DNA of 64,000 nucleotides from Haemonchus contortus (GCA_000469685.2 LS997564.1:18975615-19039614); one strand, 5' to 3'. Shown: positions 42,710 through 56,520, counted from the first letter of the stretch. The notes: generated by a model not told the origin, from the letters alone. Numbers and translations: made by a program.

Positions 42710-45295
42710 CGCCGCTCGGTCGATCGGCCGGTCATTGAACTTTGAAAAGCAGCCATACAGGCAGTGGTGATTGGAAATGTAGTCAAAGAGTTTGACGACG
42801 TTTCAAAGCTAAGGGAGAGTTGTGAAATCCCGAGAATCTCAATCTTCCCCGAGAGTTACCCCTGAAGATATCCAGAAAATTCGCAGACATCCAGCGACGA
42901 GAAAAAAAGCAGCAAAATAAAGGATTCGTTCAGACGTTCATTCAAATAATTCCGCGCTGCATAATTTATTCAAACTTAATTTGGGTGAAGGCATTCGCAT
43001 GTGCATTCCCCTTTTGCAATCGACGCTATCTACTGAGCCCAGAGAGATAGAAGGCTTGGATGGCGAGGACCAACGAGATTTGATCCTCCTTTCGTGTGTG
43101 TGGATATCAGCCACCCGACCCTCACCAACCTCCTCCCAAAGCAGTCCTTTTCGTGAGAAAATTGCCAAGACGAATTTATCTTACAACAGTTCAATCATCG
43201 GCCAATGAAAGAAGAGAAATCTCAAGATAATATTATAGCCGTTAAGAATGCGCCATGGATTGGTATTTCTGTTAAAAATTCAGAACCATTCGAGTCACAG
43301 ACTCTAACTGGAGTCATCTCAGCGTCCAGTTCCGAATTCTGAATCAGCCAGTCACGGAATCACTTTATCAATCAGTTCCTGCAGATTCTGCTGACCTCCT
43401 GTTTGAATTAGAGAGCATTCAAATCCCATGTTTTTGGAAAAAAAATCCGATTTTTCGCACGCACATTGCATATTTATATTCTATCTTTGAATGTGAATAG
43501 GGTAATCCAAAGTCTAAAAACCCAGCTCTGAAAAGGACCACAGTATTCGTTTACCATCGGGTTAATCAGGCGGAGAAAAGTGTATGTAAAAATTCAACCC
43601 CTTACAAACTTCGAATAGATTTTTTCTGGAATTCTTCCGAACAAAAACCGAAACAACTGCGCTTTCATTTTCAAATGATTCAAGTGCAATTGTTATTTCT
43701 ATAGTCTAATTACAGCAAGCAATAATCATAATTAAATATCTCTCGTCCAACAAAGGAATGCCAGGGAGGGTAAAGCTAAATCGAATGAAGAAAAAGATTT
43801 CACGAGATAATTGACATCAAGCCATGTCAACAAGTAACACTTTTGCAAATTCCTTGCAAAACGTCGATTTTGTTTCTACAAGGCAGCACCAGGCAGCAGC
43901 CTCAAAGAATTTTCCCAAAGGGGAATCATAGATGTTGCAAAAATTCATACAATTGATTGTAAACGTTTTATCCATGAGAAAAGAAAAACAAATAAAAAAT
44001 GATGCACCAACCAAGCAGACGAGTTGTCGTCGATGACATGACTGTCCCTTGTCGCTTCACTTCACCGCCTACTCAACTCTTTAACTTTCTGGTCCCTGAA
44101 AAAGGCATTCTGCAAAACCTGACCAACGAATTCTTATTTCAGAACACTCACTATGTGCAGAATTATCAATATCTACAATACTAGAGCTGTAAAATAAAGC
44201 TCGGAAGCGATTTTTATTAGAAAATGCAAAAGAGAATTGGAAAAATCAAAAATTAGATGAAAAACAAAACAGAGTGACCAGACAAGTAGGATCTTCGTGA
44301 AAGGCGAGGGATATTTGTCTGCGAAACTAGATTAAGTGAGGACGATTCGAATGGAAAGGGCAATGTCCCACAAAGTAAATCATTTCCAGCTACTGCCCGA
44401 CTACATGGCTCTAGGGGTTGTTCCACGCGGAAAATCTCAAACACTAAAAGAAATTTTTTTGAACAGATCAACCAAAAATCACAAATTGTACCCTTCCTCT
44501 ACTGGTGGTGTCTTGTAAAGGCCTTACTCAATGAATTGAGTGAAACCCTACTCAACTATCATGCACCATTTCCCATTCATTCTGTCACACTCCGGTACGT
44601 CAACGTCAAGAAGAAATCTGAAGTTTATCAAGCTAACGTGGAAATACGCCATGACCATGATTTCCACTTGAAATCGTAAGAGCTCTGCCATCGTTTACTA
44701 GCTATCTATACGATGACTAATGGGGCGCTAGACGACATGCTAGTCAATTCTCTGCTCCGACCAGCTCCTTGCGTAAACTGATCAACAAAAAATGAAGCAA
44801 TTAATTAATTGGTATCCTCACAGACGAGCCGGGTTTGTTGTCATTAAAACCTGAGAGCCCTGGGAAAATTGATTTCATTCGAAGAAATGTCAAGTCTTGA
44901 GTGAACATCTCCTGAAAAGGGGCCCAGTTATAAGCGGGACAACATCTAAAGCAACAGGGCAAAGTTTTGTTCTTCATTAACCGCAAAAGAGGAAGAGAAT
45001 AATTCTTTTGTACTGATTAGACAATTTAATACAGGAAGGATAACGCTTCAAGCTTCGCCTTCCTATCATGGAAACTAGGACTACCTAGGGCTACTAAAAT
45101 TTGGGTTGACTTCTTCTATTGATGCCCAATAATCTCGAGTATGAGTTCCGATCCCATCAAATGTTGTGCTTCTACTTCACAATTCGTCTTCGTAGAAGTT
45201 TCTCAGCCTTGCTGAAGCGCGACTAAATCATCGGTCGGTCGGACATAGACAGATTCGGAGCGAAAGTCTCACAAGGATGGCGATTAATGGACGAA
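42710..45295. other. Intergenic, no recognised feature
   Basis: 2.6 kb, A/T-rich in part. Short open frames only; none recognised. Confidence 0.4.
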
Positions 45296-45298
45296 ATT

Positions 45299-45373
45299 TC
45301 AGGCTCGGACGGGACTCGAACCCGTACTTGTGCTTTCGGCGCACGTGCTCTATCCCTGACACTACCGAGACCC
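45299..45373 (-). repeat. tRNA-like fragment (SINE head or tRNA pseudogene)
   Basis: Minus strand: GTCTCGGTAGTGTCAGGG..., then TACGGGTTCGAGTCCCGT and CCGAGCC. Acceptor stem pairs 6 of 7 and the T-arm is perfect, but the anticodon stem has only four pairs and position 33 is not T. Likely a tRNA-derived repeat, not a working tRNA. Confidence 0.6.
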
Positions 45374-46768
45374 CGCTTGCCTACGCCTTCTTAATTTTGT
45401 TCTTAATTTCAATAGAACACAATTTTCAAGACTGACTCCATTATTCTCGACCTGATCCAAGCAATACACGTTGTAGATTTGACTTAGCTCCCAAGATTGG
45501 TAACAACTTTATTCACGGCTAACGTTTCGGCTGAATCGCCTTTTCCGGAGCCTGTAAGTCGAAAGTATATTCGGATTTCACAAGGTTACCTTTTCGAGCT
45601 ACAAATAGATATTCTTAGATCCGAAAAACAAAAGGGGTGAAGCTGACTTTGACTTTGAGGAGCTGTTTGTCGGCACCCCGAGGTTCAAACATTCCTAAAA
45701 ATTCATGGCTTCCTGTTTGTCTTCGCAAAGTCATAGAGCTGGGTAGAAGGAAAAAATGCCTAACAAGTATTCAGCTGCTTACTGTTCCCATAGAAGTCAT
45801 CATTCTCAAAGATTCTCAGTATCAAAGAGCTGAAAGATTGGAAATCTGCAAAGTCTGGAAACCACTTTAAAGTCGTTAATTGTGACAGAAAACCATTATC
45901 GGGAATATGAGAGTAAGTAGTGTGGACGGCCGCGAGAGGAGGCGAGCATCGACGATGGCCGTAGCCGGAAAAAGAAGAGCTGAGGGAAGAAAACAAATTC
46001 AATATGAAAATCTCATGAGACGTGTGCTCAAATCGGACTGACAGGAGACAAGGCACGATTGATGATACACCGCTGGATGAATTCTTCCTGCTATCCTCCT
46101 CTGTTTGGGTTGACGTCTAATTCCACTGGCACGGGCATGGCGAAGGCGATGTGAACACTGCAGAGGAGGCTTTGGTACATTGAGGAGAAAAACAGCTGCA
46201 AAGTAATGTATTCTGCCGCATGCCGACCGAGCGTAAGACACTAAATTGGTTTGGTTCTCGGTGGGAAGAGGAGGAGGCGTGCAATCGAGAACACAGAATT
46301 CATTGAGGCTATTCAAACGAGCACATTACAAGACTGATGCACCTGCGCCGCCTCGTCGAAACAATTCAATCATTAAACCGGAAATTAGTAAGCATCTAAG
46401 GAACACCAACGGTGAAGGACCCTCTATTCATTACAACCAGGCTCGGAGGTTCCTACTCTACCACTCGGAACAACTTTGGATTTCAGTAAGGGTCGAAATA
46501 GATGAAGAAGAGGGGCAAGAGTGACCGTGGCCTCGACAGCGCATGGGATAAAGCACGTTGTAGTGAAAGCACGGCCGGGTCCGAATCTCGCCCCTGACTG
46601 AGCGCCTTATGGGGAGGAGGGCTTTGATTGTTCAGATTTCTTTGCTCACTATCTGGATTGCGTCAAAGATTCGGCATTTCCTCGGAATAGCAAATGTCTG
46701 AAGCAGTTCTGAAATTTTTAAAAACTGCCCCAACTGATCCGCGATCGATCTCACGAGCTTCAAAAGCA
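45374..46768. other. Intergenic, no recognised gene
   Basis: 45510-45560 carries CGGCTAACGTTTCGGCTGAA, a motif also seen as CGAAACGTTAGCC at 49068. 46540-46600 looks tRNA-like (GGGATAAAGCACG..., GGGTCCGAATCTCGCCC). No coding gene seen. Confidence 0.4.
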
Positions 46769-46769
46769 T

Positions 46770-47200
46770 AAGGCAGCTTGTCTAATTACAATACGTTTTT
46801 GACATTTCCCCATAAGACGAATCCGATGCTCCCTGGTATACCATATCTGACGCTATTAGGTCGGAAAACGGCCTGGCTAGAGCGTTATAAAGGCTCAAAG
46901 ACTGCACCGTGTATATCATCGGAAGAGTTTCACAGGCATTGTAGAGGCTGCACCAATCACGAGGGAGCCCATGTAGTAAGTTCAAAAAACTTGACAGTGA
47001 AAGGCAGTTCTGTACAATTCTGACTTGATATAGTCAGCTCTTTGCGCGATTGCAACGACTGAAATCTCGTCCGAATACCCTTCCATGATAGTTCCGCCAT
47101 GGTAATCTCGTCCAGCCTCTACTTTCCCTACTTTTAAGGAGCTTTATTTCCGCTCTTCGACTAAAAAAAGATACCTCAATATTATCGTTAACTGTGCCTT
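46770..47200. repeat. TTAA-family inverted-repeat element, copy C
   Basis: The interior matches copy A in inverse orientation (GGGAGCCCATGTAGTAAG, GATATAGTCAGCTCTTTGCG). Right end ATTATCGTTAACTGTGCCTT; left end decayed. Confidence 0.75.
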
Positions 47201-50200
47201 CAAGGGTCGAATCGTGACCGCCTTCACAGTAATATGGAGACGTAAGCTAATCGTGTCAACGTACAATCTCTGTCCAGTACGTAAGACCGGTACCTGTGAA
47301 GCTTTTACAAGCACCTTCTGTTACAGCGTCATAATCAAATGGCACACAGTAATCCCATGGGGGAAGCCCTAATAATGTTCATAGCTGGTTCCTGATACCA
47401 TACATGGGTCAACACTGTCGAATTCATGGGTAATGCTGAACGCAGGAACAATACACGGGGCTTTCTCCAAAAATTTTCGTCATTTCCCTACGACAGCTGC
47501 CTTCTATAATAGTCAGTGACGAGATTAATGTGGTGGCCACTTAAGTCCTACAATGCAAGAAGTTTCCCTGTTAATATTCCTGGCGGCCGTCTTGAGCTGT
47601 AGTTGTGGGGCTCAACTGGCAGGACAAGGTCACACACACCTTCTATTCATCTGCAACTTTCTCTGAATGCTGTCAGATTGTTTATGGTGTTTTACGGAGA
47701 AAAATTACTGTGTTCACTCAAACTAGACCTTAAATGATTCAATCGGACACTAATATGGTCAAATAAAAAGCAATCTGGGTAGAGTTACATAGATAGACAG
47801 AAAATAAGCCTTGCTTTAGGCTATCACGCTTTGAATCTGCATGAGGTGTGCCTCGGTGCTCAACCGAAGAGATAAGTGGGGGGGGGGCCAAATTCAAATG
47901 CTGTAAAAGAACACGTTGAGGCCACTACAATTTTCCCATCACTCTTCTGATAGCCCAAATTTAAGCGGATACCGATAACCTCAGAGAAAAGCATCCGATG
48001 TTTGCCAAGATGATTGCTGTTCCTATCCCGTGCCGATCGCCTCCAGAGGTACACGTTGAACGAATTCGAAAGAAGATCTTCTCAGATAGTACTACGTGTA
48101 GCCTTTCCCAAGATGGCATGTCTAAAAAGTTTGAATTCTGGGAATAGATTTTCAAAATGAAGGCTCACCCCGGGGAATGAAGACCAGCAACACCCTATGC
48201 TTCCCCTTCTGCAAAAAAATGCACTTGTCATCATTTTTCATGTAAGGGTGATGGTTATTAATAAGTCGGCCTCGCGAATGAGTCGGCGCATAACAAAGTC
48301 GTCTTAACCTTGCGGGTTAAAATCTCCTGTCTCCGTTAGCACTGAGCTCAGACGATGGAAGGCCTGTTCCACGCCTTGCATGCCAACCATTGCATGTCAA
48401 CCATTGCACTTAAACTTCCCATTTCCCTCTCTCATACTCCTGAGGCTTTTCATAGCCTTGAGAAAGGGTCATAAAGAAAAGAAAATTACCCTCAAAATTG
48501 CTAAAACCAGGGCCATAACAGGGTGGTCACGACAATCTTTTCTTTTGACACTAAAATGCCTCATCTGAAGAGGCACAATGAAGATTAAATGACGTAAGCC
48601 AGGATGATCAAGAACGGAATCTTCGTACCACAAACAGAACGATTCTTGAACTGCGATTGTAGAGCCAGCGGCGATGAAATTGTCTTCGAGCGCATTTGGA
48701 CATGAATTTAAAAAAATTTCATCGAAATTAATAAAAAACCGACAACCACAACCGGCCACACCGAGTAAGGGACGAGAAGAAGTATGAGCAATTCGTACAC
48801 CGCTTAACGTCTACAATTCCCTCCCCTCGGATACGATTCCTGGTCATGATTACAGGAAGCCCTCTTTGAACTTTGTTATATCCCTATTTCAACGAGGCAC
48901 ATCCACTCTCCTCGTTGGTCTGGGTTGACCCAAATTACAGAAAACGGAGGAGATGACACCATTAGTTCATAAGTCATCAGCACTGAAGCATCACTAAGCC
49001 AACTCATGAATTTTTTAGTCGTCAAACATTTACTTTCCCGACTTTTAGCCTCCGACGAATGCGATACCGAAACGTTAGCCTAATACAGGAAAAAATCTTG
49101 GAAATCGAGCACAACACGATTGACTGCAAAGTTTACCAGCATTTTTGATCTCCCATGAACACTTACAGCACCAGGAATTTTTCCAGTAGCTCTTCCAGCA
49201 ATCTTACTATAGCGGGTTATGGGACCACAAGACCTTTTTTGAGCAATGAAATCGAAACCTTTTTGCCGCCACAACAAAAGGCTTACGTCCAAGGGTAGGT
49301 TCCAGAAAAAGATTTATCAGAGAAAAGAAGCAACGGAATCCGAGACTCAAAGTAGGCGACAACGAGTAGTTCTTAGGAATAGGTGTGGCGAAACGTCATC
49401 AAGGAAGACCTAGCCGAGGCCAAGGTAACGGCAAGAAGATGTCGCAGGTAGAAGAAGCGGAGATGGTTGACAAGAACCAGCGGACTCTACGACTCCGCGG
49501 GATTGGCGCAAAGGTAACGTATAATAGAATGAGTTGTAGGAAGTGATGAGCTTTTTCACCAAATCGAAGCCTTTGATTACCAGAAGTCGTTATCACCTCG
49601 CCTAACAAGAAAGAAAATATCAACGAGAACTTTGTCTCCGAACGGAACTCGAACTTGCAGATGTGTTTTCGTGCAGTACACAACGAGAAAACAGATCAAC
49701 GAACCATGGCTTTGGCGGAGAGATGAAGATATCCACACCGCTATTTGTAGCGAGAAGGGAGGAGAGGGAGGGAGGGGTCGTCAATTACAAAAAAGTATTT
49801 CCGAGAAAATGAAAACATTATAAAAGTCGCTTTGACATTGAGTATGTTTAAAATCTACTCGAATTCAAACAAGACAGAAAAATGAGGAATTCGGCTCATG
49901 TCTAGAGGTGAATTTCGGAGTTGGAGGTGACCCGATCAGGTTAATCCCCTCCGAAGGAAGAGCATGAAATTCGATAGTACGCAAAACCAAAGAGTGCTTA
50001 AGCTGACAAAAAAGAGATCAACTGGATCAAAGGACATCATTAACTAAGAAATGTTGGGACTAGGGGCCATCACCAGTTGAGAGTTTTCGGAGTGAAGAAT
50101 CTGTAAGGTGCCTTCAATAGTGACTCTATGATTTGTGAAACATTCCCAGGGCGTTGTCTCGTTCCAGATGAGTATTAATCGGATACCAAAGACTAATCCT

Positions 50201-50910
50201 GCTACTGAGACGTCAAATTATGCCTAATGGAGTTTGTTCAGGGAATCTCATGGAGCGTAACGAGCTTGCTACGGACGATGTACGAGCGAGAACGGAGCAA
50301 GCGAAATTACTCGGCAATCAATGAATTTGATAAAAAAGTGAAAATTGAGTATAGTGAGAGGGAAGAGTGCTCGGTTGTCTCCTAATTATTTCATTCCATC
50401 AACATCAACTTTTTACTATACCTAGAAGAGCCAATTTACCTTGGCTAGCTATGCATATCCAACAGTTTTCGTTTGAAGAGGGTTGATTTTCAGTGAGAAT
50501 GCATTTACAGTCCGAAAAATTTTAAAAAAAGGGGCCAGAGACAGGGAATACAGTATCAATCCAAGGTGGTGAGACGATAGTGACTGCATCCTTTCCACTA
50601 TGGACTCACTTCCTCAGAGGCCGTTCGCAGTAACACCAGCGGCCACCGCCATCAGACTTGGAAGTATGGTTGAGAAACACTACTAACTAGAATATCTAAG
50701 GAAGTAATAGGAGAAATCACAAACAAGACAATTATCAAAACAACTATCCGTTCAATCTGACAATCTAGAACAATGTAAACTGTCACCGTTCACCCTGTCA
50801 CCCAACAGTTCATGGATTCACAAAGAATTAAAGCAAATTCACTACATAAAAATAGTGTAAACGAATTTGTACAATACACTATTCCCACCGAAATCCACGT
50901 TTCGCACGTT
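47201..50910. other. Intergenic, no recognised gene
   Basis: 3.7 kb. A poly-G run at about 47878-47887. A minus-strand open frame of 96 codons at 48469-48759 is the longest and has no recognised domain. 49650-49665 has a B-box-like GAACTCGAACTTG. Confidence 0.4.
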
Positions 50911-50914
50911 GGCA

Positions 50915-51110
50915 GTTTCAGCTGTAAGCAATGGCACACACATTTGGACAGCTCGTCCAAAGACACCTTCGACTCCACTTTTGCCGTCACATTCTTGTCC
51001 AACCTCAAGCTTCAATACCTTTTCGGAAGCTTACATTTCCATAAATATGCAAACTTTCGCGTTTTCCTCACCACTTTTGCACGATTCCGGATGAGCCCGT
51101 CAATATGGCT
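50915..51110. repeat. Half copy of the TTAA-family (copy E type)
   Basis: TAAGCAATGGCACACACATT..., CTTTTCGGAAGCTTACATTT and TTTTGCACGATTCCGG parallel the half copy at 63285-63510 step by step. Confidence 0.55.
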
Positions 51111-51452
51111 ACTTTCGAGTAGCCGCAGGTTGGCGAAGCCGGTTTAGGAGACTTTACCATTCCCTGATTATATCGTTTTTTCGAGCGGACCATGCCCATA
51201 CGCTACCTTGGGAAACACATCCATCCTACGTAGTGGTTATCTCAGGAAAATTTCCATTTTAAGCCGTGCTTTTGTAAACAACAACAACAGTCACGATGTG
51301 TTTTCGCTTGTGCGACTAAGCACAATATATCCCTGGTGGGGTCAGAATAGGGAATGGGAAGGCGATGTTCAGGATCACATTCCTACACTCCTTCCAATCA
51401 TAACAATAGCCATCAGTTGTTCATCAAAGAAGAGTTCTCATTGCACCTCATA

Positions 51453-51965
51453 CAGTAGCGCTCAAAAGAATTCGGCCAAGCGTTTTTTCGGCCATAACTT
51501 TTTTCACAGTGGAGCAAATCGCGCGAAATTTTGATATGTTTTAGCTAAAGCATATTTCACACTTATCCAACACTATTTGACTGCCAAAAGCAGGCAATGG
51601 TCCACGTAAACTAAGGGGAAGGCGTTTGTAGACTATGCCGAAAGCAAGTTTGTGACGTCTCCAGTTTTTCGGGACCTTATTTGCGTTTCTCCTCTACTGT
51701 GTTCGGCATTAGCGATTGTACACTTTGAACATAGCAAAAAAAGGGATTCCTAGAAGGATCATCGTCCGTATTTCCAGTTTTTTGATTTCAAGCTTTTCGG
51801 GATATCTGGAACGTGATCAGATAGAGGGTTGATAGTGGAAAATACACACATTACACCCATGCTACACATATTGAAATTCCGCATGGTTGGATCCAGTAGG
51901 AAGGAGTTACGACTGAAAAATTATAACTGAAGAAGCATTTCGCCGAATACTTTTGAGCGCTACTG
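51453..51965. mobile_element. Tc1-like MITE, 513 bp
   Basis: Ends CAGTAGCGCTCAAAAGAATT and AATACTTTTGAGCGCTACTG, flanked by TA at 51451-51452 and 51966-51967, as expected for Tc1/mariner insertion. The interior has no transposase. Confidence 0.88.
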
Positions 51966-51967
51966 TA

Positions 51968-53035
51968 AAATTCTGAACTAGCCAAAACCAGAATCATTCC
52001 TCCGTGCAATGATTGGTCTCCTAAATCGTATTATAGTCCCCAATACGGATTCAGATTTTGATTTCCAATTTTTGAAATGTGAATAGATTTGATTCGTATT
52101 CGAATTGGAATCTGGGGCTCAAACAGGATTCGGATGGAAGACCAGATGCGTGGCGCACTCGGAAGGCATCAGTAAATGAAAAATATCCATTCTTATTTGC
52201 TACCTTCTATTTCCAACTACTTGGCAAGAATTTTCTTGATCAAAGCAGTGAAATTCAGATGCGAGAAAGATTTCCAGGGTAAACAAGCCGAAACTAGCTC
52301 ATTACTTCGAGCTTGTTGGGCGAGGAAACAGCCTTGAACGACCTCATTCCAAACTTATGTCAAAGGAAATGAATGATGATCGGAAAAAACCCTTAAACGC
52401 ATCCATGGATGAAGAATTGCACAACATCCTGACTACTAAAAGGGTTCAGCACTTTCATTCGAAATGTTGTAAGCCCATGAGAGAGTGGAGGAGTAAGGTA
52501 GTGAAGAGTATTGTGCCATGACCAACACATCTGTGCTGAGGAGAACATTCTGAATGCGAATATCTAAGAACAGCTAGTGAATAAAACGCACAAGAGCTCT
52601 GGAAAACTGACCAGACGCTCGAAAGTAATGAGTTTTCCTAGTATGCATTCCTCTAGTTGCAGGGTAAGTCTATAAAGCAGTGCGAAGGTAGGGCCTCCTA
52701 CTCAGCTCTTCCTACACAAATAGCTGAATCCTGAGCCTAAATCCGAGCATTCTAATTATATCTCTCTCCTGGAAAGATCAGCAGATCAATAATATTGAGG
52801 GGCTTATCCAATTGGAAAAGTGGTTACATTCATAGCATCACTATTATAGATGACCTTTTGTTACCTATTTGGGAGTCACTGGACACCTATGGCGTTCGAA
52901 TCTCAGTTCCCACACTTCAGGTGGAATTCAATCTTGTACCCAATCGACTGTGCTACTACATGGCTCCATTCCTATAGGTAAACACAAAAGAGATCAAAGG
53001 ATCCCTTTCCCTCGGTCAAGGGAGAAAAAGAAGAT
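51968..53035. other. Intergenic, no recognised feature
   Basis: About 1.1 kb, nothing recognised. Confidence 0.4.
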
Positions 53036-53039
53036 AGTA

Positions 53040-53285
53040 CGGAGGTGTTGTAATGGCAGGGGGCGCTTCGAATCCGCCAGGCGAACCGAAACTGGCACTC
53101 GTCTGTGGTCGGCTAATTGGTACCAGACTCATCCGGGAGGATAAAAGCACTGACTTGTACATCGGCTAGCTACCGCAAGTCATTATTCACATACACATTC
53201 AATATGCCACCGAGATTCCGAATTGAGGTCGAATACGGGGCGCATCCCACAGACGGGGTTGGTTGGACCGGGAATCTTCTATCCT
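53040..53285 (+). repeat. tRNA-derived SINE
   Basis: Plus-strand copy: GGAGGTGTTGTAATGGCAGG head, GCTAATTGGTACCAGACTCA, GGGAGGATAAAAGCACTGAC, GAGATTCCGAATTGAGGTCG, ending ACAGACGGGGTTGGTTGG. Confidence 0.85.
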
Positions 53286-53844
53286 ACATATACAAAAGCA
53301 GTTACTTTTGCTAGGGTTGACGTCGAGTGTTTGGTGAGTGGCTGTGGTTTCCTCTCTTTCAACAGCTGCAGTTAAGCCGTCGACCTCGCTCTCGACTCCA
53401 TATCAATCAACAAATTTTTCGCCCTCGGAATTACGCCAATCCCCTGAGTAAATGATAATCAGAGAGTAGCTAGATGATTGGCAGCTAGACGAGGCAATAT
53501 CCCCCTATCAAGTTATTATCGCATCATGCGGGAGCGAATTGCCTGTAGTTGAAGGATTCTAGAGGGCCAAAGACTGGAATAAGCGCTACATCGTTCACCT
53601 TTTGGAGTGGACTAGTGCCAAACATCCGCAAACAAAATACCAGTTGTTAAAAAGTTACCAGTCCACCCATTGGACAGTTGGAGACCCACGCTATGGAAAT
53701 CACGGAATTTCATGTATCCCCGTTACCAAAAAAGTCTTTCCCATCGAATCCGCAACACAACATGTGAGGGCGAATTTCCGAGGTGGATCTAGTGAATAGG
53801 GCTAGTGTAAGTGAACATATCTAAATAAAAGTGAAGTCTTAAAG
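53286..53844. other. Spacer between two SINEs
   Basis: About 560 bp, nothing recognised. Confidence 0.4.
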
Positions 53845-54126
53845 TCTTTCGACGTTTATCAATCCCGTCCGAGGAATGCGCCCCGCATTCGACTCCCATT
53901 CAGAATCGTAGTGGCGTAATGAACGCGTATGTGGCATATACAATGACTTGTAGCGGCCAACAGATGTATGAGCCAGTGCTTTCATCCTCCCAGACAAGTC
54001 TGATACCAATTAACCGACTCCGCAGGGATGGAAGGCTTGGTTGGCTTAGGCGGATATTGATCGGGATTCGAAACCCGTGACCATTATGGTGTGAAGTGGG
54101 CCACTTGCCACTACACCACCTACGCC
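53845..54126 (-). repeat. tRNA-derived SINE, best preserved copy
   Basis: Minus strand: head GGGGCGTAGGTGGTGTAGTG with a B-box GGTTTCGAATCCCG; body GGTTAATTGGTATCAGACTT, GTCTGGGAGGATGAAAGCAC, CACTACGATTCTGAATGGGA; tail ACGGGATTGATAAACGTCGA. The A-box and B-box spacing fits an RNA polymerase III promoter. Confidence 0.9.
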
Positions 54127-54485
54127 CCAATCTAAATAAATATATGAAAAGGCAACATTTCAATCACAAATATAGAGGCAAAAACTGTAAATGAAATATT
54201 TCATACAAATTGGAAGCTTTGAAGTTGGCTCAAAACTCAATATTTGCATGAAATGCCTAACTACTCGGCTACAAGGGTCACCGCTGTCTCGGTGCTACCG
54301 TTCTAGGAGCGTTGGGACAGGAGTTTGCACCTAACCATGCTCCATCTAAACCAAGAGATCCACTTCAATTCTTGGAAATTATTCGAATGAGCATCTCTTT
54401 CCAACCACCATTTATCCTTGTAGCGTTTATTGAGCCCAAGGAATGATTTCGCACGTAAACCAGTATAATTCGAATGTCGAAGAGC

Positions 54486-54984
54486 TTAAAGGAGAGTTCA
54501 CGATAATTTTGAGCTACCCTTTTAGGTTGAAAAACTAAATGCTGATGCAGAAGAGTAGAACGGTTGCGAAGATAGCGAGAAAATCCGCCTACTTCAAGGC
54601 TTTCTAAAAGTAGTGGAAGTGGAGATTGTACGAGCTCACCGCGACAGGAATGGCATGTAAGGGGTTTTTGGGCGAGATTTCGGTTGTTCCCATTACTCAA
54701 ATAGCTGACTAATTCAAGCCGAATTTGTCCGAAACTGCCTTTCACTGTCGCCATGGATCATGGCAAGTTGTTTGAACTTCCTACATTGCTTCCCTTGTGA
54801 ATGATGCAGCCTCTACAAAGCCGCTGAAACTCGTCCACTAGGGGTGTGGCATTCACACAATACAATCTCTGACCTATCCATGACGTTTTTCGACATTAGA
54901 ACGGCAGGTACGGTATAAGCAGGAGCCTCGAATTTATACTATAGGGAAATCTCAAAAAGCATTTTTATCGTGAACTGTGCCTTC
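54486..54984. repeat. TTAA-family inverted-repeat element, copy D
   Basis: Left border TTAAAGGAGAGTTCACGATA, right border TTTATCGTGAACTGTGCCTT, about 500 bp. Interior like copy A. Confidence 0.8.
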
Positions 54985-56395
54985 AAAATCTGATCTCAAA
55001 ACTTATCCCGTACATGAACCTTCACCACCACGTCCTTGAAGCAACTCTCATTCAAACACGGACGGGCCCCGGCTATTTCCATGTCTTGCGGCTATGATAT
55101 TCGTATCCAATCTACATGAATAGAACTGGTAATGAATTTGCAGAACTCCCTCCTGTACCATGTTCCAAAGGAAAATCAGCACACGGTCGGAAAATTCCGA
55201 AAAGCAGCTTGTTGGAGGTAAAAACGTAATGTCCCAAATGATTTGTGGCACATTTGAAGATTTATTTCACTAGATTTCCAGGCTTCTGAAATATTCGCGA
55301 TATAAGGAAGAATATGGGAGGGATCCTTCACCCCAGTTTACACTTTTTTGTTGAGACCATATGGGTCGACCGGGAGGCAATCAACGCTTCGTCAATGGCT
55401 TCAGGGAGAAAAAGAGCAATTCGAAGAGATCTGTCAGATACATGATTTATGAGAAACATGGTGGCTTTCGCACATTTTTGCACTGCTTAATAAGCCTTGT
55501 ATGAAATCTTCAACCTTTGAAGATGGTTTTTGATTTCTACGACGATTCAACGATTCACACGAAAAACCATATCGTCTTCAATAAACGCCGTGGCAAACGC
55601 AAATAGAAGCTGGAATGACGCGTTTATTCGAATGAATGCTAAAAATAGCAGCGAACGCTCTCGATTCTCGTCAAACATAAGGTGTTAGCACTGAGGTAGG
55701 GGGAGGAGGACGAGGTGGCGGGAGAAGAGGGGGTTGCAAACCACCCACGTTATACATCCTGTAAAGTGATAGCACTACCATAGCGGTTAGATCTACCATA
55801 GGTCTCTATACAACACTATAAGTAATGCCTCATGAGTAAACCCCTTTGAGAGAGGTTCTTCAGGAATCCCGAAAGATAGAAAGTTCTTGAGTTGTAAGTT
55901 AATGAAACGTTGCTCTGGACAGAGGAAACATTGACAAAATGAGATATTCTAAAAGAAATAGTAGCTTTTAGACCCATCGGGTCGATATGATTCCCCAATA
56001 CAAAAGACCGGACCGTCCTGACTCGACTTTAGCCTGCCCCGAAAAGTCTCGTTTTCATAAAACCGGGCTTTGCTCGGAGGGGTCTTTGACAGAAGAGTTC
56101 ACACTCCACTACCTTCGTAATGAAGAACTTGAAGCTGAGAACTCAAGAGCTCATTTCACGACCAGTGCTACTCTGTAAACAGGAAGCCATCTCGAGACTA
56201 CCACTGAAATGATAGAATTCCGAATACGTGAATAGATTGTTTTCCATCTACTGAAGTCGAATTTTTTCGTGATTCCGAGAGTTCCATTTCAATTTCCTTA
56301 TACTGGCCGAATTACTCTTATTTAATTATTTTATAACACCTGCCTCACTTGTTACACATAAGTGAAATATAGCTCATGATCACTAAGGGCATAGT
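54985..56395. other. Intergenic, no recognised gene
   Basis: Includes a purine-rich (GGA/GA) stretch at 55690-55735. No gene recognised. Confidence 0.4.
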
Positions 56396-56399
56396 CCGA

Positions 56400-56520
56400 A
56401 TTTCGCGTCCCGACTCTGGGGTCCGCTAATCGGTACCAGACTGCTCTGGGAGGATGTAAGAGCACTGACTTCTACATCAGCGGCTGGCCACCGCAAGTAA
56501 ATGTATAGGCCACATAAAGG
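56400..56520 (+). repeat. SINE half, plus orientation (first of a head-to-head pair)
   Basis: CGCTAATCGGTACCAGACTG, GGGAGGATGTAAGAGCACTG, GGCTGGCCACCGCAAGTAAA: the central SINE body, truncated. Confidence 0.75.

Noticed and set aside
45299..45373. Functional tRNA gene
   Set aside because: Anticodon stem and loop are irregular and a related fragment at 39.5 kb shares the same oddities, pointing to a tRNA-derived repeat.
48469..48759. 96-codon minus-strand open frame
   Set aside because: No recognisable domain, no convincing splice or start context; left as unassigned.
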